From: Chromohalobacter sp. 296-RDG | GTDB lineage: Bacteria; Pseudomonadota; Gammaproteobacteria; Pseudomonadales; Halomonadaceae | Reading direction: 5' to 3' | DNA: 64,000 nucleotides | Assembly: GCF_029889885.1 (NCBI RefSeq) | Contig: NZ_JARANY010000009.1 | Coordinates: forward strand, 1 to 64,000 | Part shown: piece by piece, positions 59,608 to 64,000 of the stretch | How the letters are laid out: every line of letters begins with the position of its first letter | Numbering within the stretch: the first letter of the stretch is position 1 | Position numbers and translations under genes: made by a program | The notes under the pieces: model-generated | Told to the model about the DNA's origin: nothing | What the model saw: the letters and a program-made list of their open reading frames with translations, nothing else | Database searches by the model: none

Positions 59608-60027
59608 ATGCCACGCATCCAAGGCGTTCTCGAAACCGCCCTCTACGTCACCGACATGGCCCGCGCCCGGGCCTTCTTCGAGAACGTGATGACGCTGTCG
59701 GCCTTCACCGCCGATCATCGTTTCACCGCGTACGAGGCCGGGCCGGGCAGCGTGTTGCTGCTGTTTCAGCAAGGCAGCACCGAGGAAACCGTAAACCTGC
59801 CGCACGGCATGGGCACCATACCGCCCCACGATGGCACCGGGCGCGTGCATCTGGCACTGGCCATCGCCCGCGACGCATTGCATGACTGGGAAGCCCAGCT
59901 CGCCGTGCACGAAATTCCCATCGAAGGCCGCACCCACTGGCCGAAAGGCGGTGAAAGCCTCTACTTCCGCGACCCGGACGGTCACCTACTGGAGCTGGCC
60001 ACACCCGGCGTCTGGCCGAACTACTGA
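59608..60027 (+). CDS. VOC/glyoxalase-fold protein
   Basis: A 139-residue protein with the VOC fold. LETALYVTDMARARAFFENVM opens the first module and YFRDPDGHLLELATPG closes the second, carrying the conserved metal-ligand Glu. A His in RVHLALAI is a likely second ligand. The family includes lyases, dioxygenases and antibiotic-resistance proteins, so the reaction cannot be named. The ribosome site GAGGAGTGAT lies just upstream. It converges on recJ across a repeat-rich gap. Confidence 0.8.
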   Translation: MPRIQGVLETALYVTDMARARAFFENVMTLSAFTADHRFTAYEAGPGSVLLLFQQGSTEETVNLPHGMGTIPPHDGTGRVHLALAIARDALHDWEAQLAVHEIPIEGRTHWPKGGESLYFRDPDGHLLELATPGVWPNY

Positions 60028-60046
60028 GAGAAAAAAGTCAGTACGA

Positions 60047-60095
60047 CGCTACGCGTCTTGAAGAAAGAAGAGCGCCGCTACGCGGCTGGAAGAAA
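60047..60095. repeat. Imperfect 20-bp direct repeat between the VOC gene and recJ
   Basis: Positions 60047-60066 and 60076-60095 match at 18 of 20 bases with a 29-base offset, sharing CGCTACGCG and GAAGAAA. The word AAAGTCAGTA just before it (60034-60043) also flanks the array at 45091-45100. Confidence 0.85.
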
Positions 60096-60121
60096 CCTCA
60101 GGGAAACAGAATCGCTTCCGC

Positions 60122-60161
60122 CTCTTCCCTCTTCCCTCTTCCCTCTTCCCTCTTCCCTCTT
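60122..60161 (-). repeat. Heptamer tandem array, unit CTCTTCC, at the recJ stop
   Basis: Five perfect copies of CTCTTCC plus five bases. In another register the minus strand reads GAGGGAA. The array runs into the recJ stop codon (TTA at 60160-60162), so the repeat forms the very 3-prime end of the gene. Confidence 0.95.
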
Positions 60162-61956
60162 AAACAGGTTCTGCGTGCTCGACCATCAGCTGCAATGATT
60201 CACGACCCCGCCAGCGATTGCGCGATAACTTGTAGGCACAGCGCAGACGATCTCCGAGCCCGAACGGCGGCAGTTCGCCGGGTGTCAGGGCGCGAAACCA
60301 GATCGCCTTGAGGCTCACCGCGCCGCACGAGAGCTCGAGCATCAGATGGTTACCCTCGGCCCCCACCGGGCGTAGCTGCTCGATGCGAAACTCGCCGTCG
60401 AAAAGCGGGGCGTCGAACTCGCGACCGTAAGGCGCCAAGCGCGCCAGTTCATCCACCGCCGCCAGCGACAGTTGCTCGGGCGTCAAGGCACCGTCGGTCA
60501 GTACATACGGAAAAAGTTCGCGGTCACCGAGTCGTTCCTCGACCGCCGTGAGGAAGGCGTCACGAAATTCCGCCAGACGCTCGCGGGGTACGCCGATGCC
60601 CGCCGCGCCACTATGCCCACCGAAACGCGGCAACGCCTCGGGGGCCAGTTCATGCACACGCTGCAATGCATCGCGCAGGTGCAGCCCTTCTATGGAACGT
60701 CCCGAGCCAGTCAGCATGCCTGGCGCGGCGGCCGGTGTGAGCACCAGCGTAGGGCGCCCGAAGGACTGCACCAGACGCGAAGCGACGATACCCTGTACGC
60801 CGGCATGCCCATCCTCGAGGAAGACCACGATAGCCGATGCACCTTCGGCCAGCGCGTCGAGCGCCAATGTTCGGGCGCTCTCGACCATGTCCGCCTCGAT
60901 CGCCTTGCGCGACTGATTGTCGGTATCCAGCACCTCGAGATGACGCCGTGCCGAGGCATCGTCGGCGGCAAGCATGAAATGCAGCGCCGCATAAGGGTCG
61001 TCGAGGCGCGAGCGTGCGTTGATGCGCGGCCCCATCTGAAAGGCCAGGGTCTCGGCATCGAAGGGCATGCTGTCGTCCCCAAGACGCTCGGCCATGACCC
61101 GCCAGCAGGCAGCCCCCATGCGGTTGATCAGCGTCAGTCCATGGCTGACCACGGCGCGGTTGGCGGGGCTCGCCCCCATCGAGACGCAATCCGCCACGGT
61201 GCCCAAGGCGACGTAGGACAGCCACGGCGATAATTTCGGGGTCGAGGGCGAGGCCACACCCTGCTCGATGAGCACCGAGCGCGTCAGTGACATGGTCAGC
61301 CACGCCACCATGCAACCGGCGATGGTGGGATCCGGGTAATCGCAATCGCTGCGCGTGGGATTGACGGTGGCATACGCCGACGCCGGTGGCCCCGCCGTCG
61401 GCAAGGCATGATGGTCGGTGACCACGACATCGAGCCCCGCCTCACGCAGGCGCGCGATACGCGGCTCATCGGAGCTACCGCAGTCGGCGGTGATCACCAG
61501 ACCGGGTCGTGGCGACAATGCCAGGGTGCGCTCCACCAGCGGCAAACTGATGCCGTAGCCATCGAAGATACGGTGGCCGATCAAGCTGTGCAGCTTGTGC
61601 ATCGGTACACCGAATAGCTCGTTCAGAGTCCGCAGGATGACGACGTGCGAGGTAATGCCGTCGACATCGTAGTCGGTCAAGATGCCGATATGCTCGCCCT
61701 CGGCCACCGCCAGGGCGATCCGCTCGGCGGCACGGCGCGCGTCCTGCAGACGCTCGGGATGCGCCAGATAGCGCAGGCTGGGGTCGATCAGCGATGCGAT
61801 ATCATCCGTGTAGTCATGCAGACGCCCGGCCAGTATCCGCGCCTGCAGTTCGCTGAGCCCGGCCGACTGCGCGCGGCGGTAGACACCCTCATCACGCGGA
61901 CGCGACAAGATACGACGGTTCAGTAGGTGTTGCGGATCATGCTCAGCTACTGACAC
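60160..61956 (-). CDS. recJ: Single-stranded-DNA-specific exonuclease RecJ
   Basis: A 598-residue 5-prime to 3-prime exonuclease used in recombination and mismatch repair. DHH-family motifs are visible: GILTDYDVDGITS, ITADCGSS and VVTDHHALP, followed by the DHHA1 motif FGGHSGAAG. The C-terminal OB part lies after residue 470. A GTG start at 61956 is preceded by GAGGAG at good spacing. It lies downstream of thrC on the same strand. Confidence 0.95.
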   Translation of the reverse strand: MSVAEHDPQHLLNRRILSRPRDEGVYRRAQSAGLSELQARILAGRLHDYTDDIASLIDPSLRYLAHPERLQDARRAAERIALAVAEGEHIGILTDYDVDGITSHVVILRTLNELFGVPMHKLHSLIGHRIFDGYGISLPLVERTLALSPRPGLVITADCGSSDEPRIARLREAGLDVVVTDHHALPTAGPPASAYATVNPTRSDCDYPDPTIAGCMVAWLTMSLTRSVLIEQGVASPSTPKLSPWLSYVALGTVADCVSMGASPANRAVVSHGLTLINRMGAACWRVMAERLGDDSMPFDAETLAFQMGPRINARSRLDDPYAALHFMLAADDASARRHLEVLDTDNQSRKAIEADMVESARTLALDALAEGASAIVVFLEDGHAGVQGIVASRLVQSFGRPTLVLTPAAAPGMLTGSGRSIEGLHLRDALQRVHELAPEALPRFGGHSGAAGIGVPRERLAEFRDAFLTAVEERLGDRELFPYVLTDGALTPEQLSLAAVDELARLAPYGREFDAPLFDGEFRIEQLRPVGAEGNHLMLELSCGAVSLKAIWFRALTPGELPPFGLGDRLRCAYKLSRNRWRGRESLQLMVEHAEPV

Positions 61957-62025
61957 GAATGACTCCTCGGGAGACGGCGGTATGGCAAACCGGGACGTCG
62001 CGGATCACCACGACGCCATGGAACG

Positions 62026-63414
62026 TCAGCGGCGCTGTTCGGCGACGAAGGCTTGCACGGCCTCGAGCTCGGCCGGCAGCACCGTGTAGTGCTCTTCACG
62101 CTCGAGCAAGCCGGCCATGTGTACGGGCAGCGGCACGCCCTCGAAACCCGCCTGGAGCACCGCATCGGCGAACTTGGCCGGATGCGCGGTCGCCAGGGTG
62201 ATCATCGGCGTCGCGGCATCCGCGCGAACACGCTCGGCAGCGCGATAGCCCGTCGCGGTATGCGGGTCGAGTAGTTCCTTGGTACGCCCATGCGCCTCGC
62301 GGATCACCTCGAGAATGGTGTCGTCATCCACGCTGTGGCTGGCGAACTTCTCGCGCAGCTTGGCGAGCGGTGCCTCGGCGAGTACCGCCGGCTCGTGCTG
62401 GAAGCGCGCGAGCAGATCGCGCACGGCGTCGCCATCGCGATCGTAAGCCTCGAACAGCAAGCGTTCGAAGTTCGACGACACCACGATATCCATCGACGGT
62501 GCCAGAGTTTCCTTGAGCGCCTGCTTGGAGAAGTCGTTGTCGGCCAGAGTGCGATGCAGGATGTCGTTGGCATTGGTCGCGACGACGAACTGCTTGACCG
62601 GCAATCCCATGCGATAGGCCACGTAGCCGGCGAAGACATTGCCGAAGTTGGCCGAGGGCACGCAGAAGCTCACCTCGCGATGCGGCGCGCCCAACGCCAC
62701 CGCAGAGGCCACGTAATAGACCACCTGCGCCATGATGCGCGCCCAATTGATGGAATTGACCGCCACCAGACGCGTGCCGTTCAGAAACGCTTGATCGGCG
62801 AAGCTTGCCTTGACCATCGCCTGGGCATCGTCGAAGTCGCCCTCGATGGCGATGTTGAAGACGTTGTCAGCCAGCACCGAGGTCATCTGTCGACGCTGCA
62901 CCTCGGATACACGATTATGCGGATGCAGGATGAAGATATCGAGGTTGTCGCAATGCCGACAGCCTTCGATCGCCGCCGATCCGGTATCCCCGGACGTCGC
63001 GCCCATGATTACCGCCCGCTCGCCACGCTTGGCCAGGAAGTGATCGAGGATGCGCCCCAGCAGTTGCAGAGCGACATCCTTGAACGCCAGCGTCGGACCG
63101 TGGAAAAGCTCGAGCAGGAAATGGTTGCTGGCGAGCTGGTTGAGCGGCACCACCGCCTCGTGGCTAAAGGCGGCATAGGCATCGGTGACGAGGCCTCGGA
63201 AGGTCTCGTCGTCGATCTCGCCACCGACGAAGGGCTTCATCACGCGAAACGCGATCTCGGCATAGGAAAGCCCCGCCATTGCCTCGAGATCCTCCGTCGA
63301 GAGTGCAGGAATCGTCTCCGGCACGTAGAGACCGCCATCGCTAGCCATCCCGGTCAGCACCACTTCTTCGAAACTCAGCGCCGGCGCCTGGCCGCGCGTA
63401 CTGATATAACGCAT
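62026..63414 (-). CDS. thrC: Threonine synthase
   Basis: A 462-residue PLP enzyme converting O-phosphohomoserine to threonine. The N-terminal MRYISTRGQAPALSFEEVVLTGMASDGGLYVP is typical of the bacterial thrC type; the PLP lysine is in PTLAFKDVALQ and the phosphate-binding loop in GATSGDTGSAA. Of two adjacent ATG codons I chose 63414, which has GGAG seven bases upstream. It follows hom across an 88-base gap filled by a heptamer array. Confidence 0.95.
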   Translation of the reverse strand: MRYISTRGQAPALSFEEVVLTGMASDGGLYVPETIPALSTEDLEAMAGLSYAEIAFRVMKPFVGGEIDDETFRGLVTDAYAAFSHEAVVPLNQLASNHFLLELFHGPTLAFKDVALQLLGRILDHFLAKRGERAVIMGATSGDTGSAAIEGCRHCDNLDIFILHPHNRVSEVQRRQMTSVLADNVFNIAIEGDFDDAQAMVKASFADQAFLNGTRLVAVNSINWARIMAQVVYYVASAVALGAPHREVSFCVPSANFGNVFAGYVAYRMGLPVKQFVVATNANDILHRTLADNDFSKQALKETLAPSMDIVVSSNFERLLFEAYDRDGDAVRDLLARFQHEPAVLAEAPLAKLREKFASHSVDDDTILEVIREAHGRTKELLDPHTATGYRAAERVRADAATPMITLATAHPAKFADAVLQAGFEGVPLPVHMAGLLEREEHYTVLPAELEAVQAFVAEQRR

Positions 63415-63434
63415 CATTCCACTCCGTGGGTCTC

Positions 63435-63497
63435 GAGCCACGAGCTACGAGCCACGAACTCTTGATTGCTCGCCGCTCGCAGCCCGAAGCTCGCGGC
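63435..63497 (+). repeat. Degenerate heptamer array between hom and thrC
   Basis: Nine successive 7-base words: GAGCCAC, GAGCTAC, GAGCCAC, GAACTCT, TGATTGC, TCGCCGC, TCGCAGC, CCGAAGC, TCGCGGC. The first four follow GARNNNN and the last four follow YCGNNGC. The array fills nearly the whole gap, starting 21 bases before the thrC ATG and ending 5 bases from the hom stop. Confidence 0.8.
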
Positions 63498-63502
63498 CGA
63501 TG

Positions 63503-64000
63503 TTATTCCTGCTCGTCGAGGGCTTCGACACGAATCCGGGTCACCGGACCGGCAATATCGGCCAGCGATTCGAGCTGACGGATCGCCTCGTTCATGTGCT
63601 GCTCGCGGGTGCGATGCGTCATCAGGATGATGGGCACCAGCTCACCTTCGGTGGCTTCCTTCTGGATGATCGCCTCGATGGAAATGCCCTGCTCGGAGAG
63701 GATCGTCGCCACTCGCGCCAGTACGCCCGGACGGTCCACCGCCAGCAGACGCAGGTAATAAGCGGTGACAATGTCCTCCATGGGCAGGATCGGCAACGAG
63801 CCGTCGGCCTCGTCAATACCGCTGAAGGCGAGATACGGCACACGGTAATGGTGCTCGGTGGTGATGTCGCGAGCCACATCCAGCAGGTCGGCGACCACCG
63901 CCGAGGCCGTGGGTTCAGCCCCCGCGCCGGCGCCATAGTAAAGCGTCGGCCCAACGGCATCGCCCATCACCGCGATGGCATTCTTCACGCCATGCACGCT
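63503..64000 (-). CDS. hom: Homoserine dehydrogenase, C-terminal part
   Basis: The last 165 or so residues of a gene that continues past the right edge. The visible part ends the catalytic domain (GPTLYYGAGAGAEPTASAVVADLLDVAR) and includes a complete C-terminal ACT domain (LRLLAVDRPGVLARVATILSEQGISIEAIIQKE), which senses threonine in this class. The enzyme reduces aspartate semialdehyde to homoserine. It heads the hom-thrC order common in gammaproteobacteria that lack a fused ThrA. Confidence 0.95.
   Translation of the reverse strand, partial: SVHGVKNAIAVMGDAVGPTLYYGAGAGAEPTASAVVADLLDVARDITTEHHYRVPYLAFSGIDEADGSLPILPMEDIVTAYYLRLLAVDRPGVLARVATILSEQGISIEAIIQKEATEGELVPIILMTHRTREQHMNEAIRQLESLADIAGPVTRIRVEALDEQE

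Noticed and set aside
62290-63465. A 391-codon open frame antisense to thrC
   Set aside because: It is the complement of an intact threonine synthase and has no independent support.

Overview
The window is GC-rich chromosome from a gammaproteobacterium of the Halomonadaceae, most likely Chromohalobacter salexigens or a very close relative. The evidence is a housekeeping core in gammaproteobacterial order (mutM-rpmG-rpmB-radC; coaBC-dut-algC-argB-slmA; ftsY-ftsE-ftsX-rpoH), an ectoine hydroxylase paralogue, and an enolase-superfamily mannonate dehydratase of the type characterised from C. salexigens. From memory, unchecked: the C. salexigens loci for these last two genes (Csal_2974 and Csal_3003) are 29 apart, which equals the gene spacing seen here. 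I found no phage, insertion sequence, CRISPR array, rRNA or tRNA.

Layout. 0-9.8 kb: the end of dps, rmuC, a PfpI protein, a DUF2183 protein, pepD, tmcA, trxB, a 2-Cys peroxiredoxin and a small zinc-ribbon protein. 10-21.5 kb: acnA, maeA, a YeeE/YedE sulfur transporter, trpS, ald, a DUF2007 protein, rlmI, mutM, rpmG and rpmB. 21.6-31.2 kb: radC, then a nine-gene hexonate catabolism operon (GntR regulator, ManD, zinc dehydrogenase, TRAP transporter DctPQM, UxuB, UxuA) sitting where radC and coaBC are usually divergent neighbours. 31.2-36.2 kb: coaBC, dut, algC, argB, slmA. 36.3-41.4 kb: rpoH, ftsX, ftsE, ftsY, rsmD and zapB, with a sigma-E-like promoter ahead of rpoH. 41.4-48 kb: rimI, a divergent holD-like gene, bolA, an MFS exporter, an acidic hypothetical gene, lysS, and prfB with its programmed frameshift. 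48-56 kb: an Opp-type peptide ABC operon, an ectD-type hydroxylase and a FadL-family porin. 56-60 kb: a MerR-controlled copper ATPase operon ending in a 25-residue membrane peptide, then a VOC protein. 60-64 kb: recJ, thrC and the end of hom.

How the genes work together. The hexonate operon imports an acid sugar by TRAP transport, oxidises it (probably L-gulonate to D-fructuronate), reduces that to D-mannonate with UxuB and dehydrates it to 2-keto-3-deoxygluconate; it encodes two unrelated mannonate dehydratases. Both solute-binding-protein-first transport operons carry a strong hairpin just after the binding-protein gene.

Most unusual observation: intergenic arrays with a 7-bp period at three loci (45.05-45.23, 60.12-60.16 and 63.44-63.50 kb). 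The heptamers differ, but most can be read as GAGNNNN, and the loci share short flanking words, so they look like one dispersed family. Other points worth checking are a MerR regulator carrying the divalent-metal Cys77 beside a Cu(I)-type ATPase, a recent 70-residue duplication in that ATPase, an over-long DNA polymerase III psi subunit, and an eight-copy hexanucleotide repeat inside ftsY.
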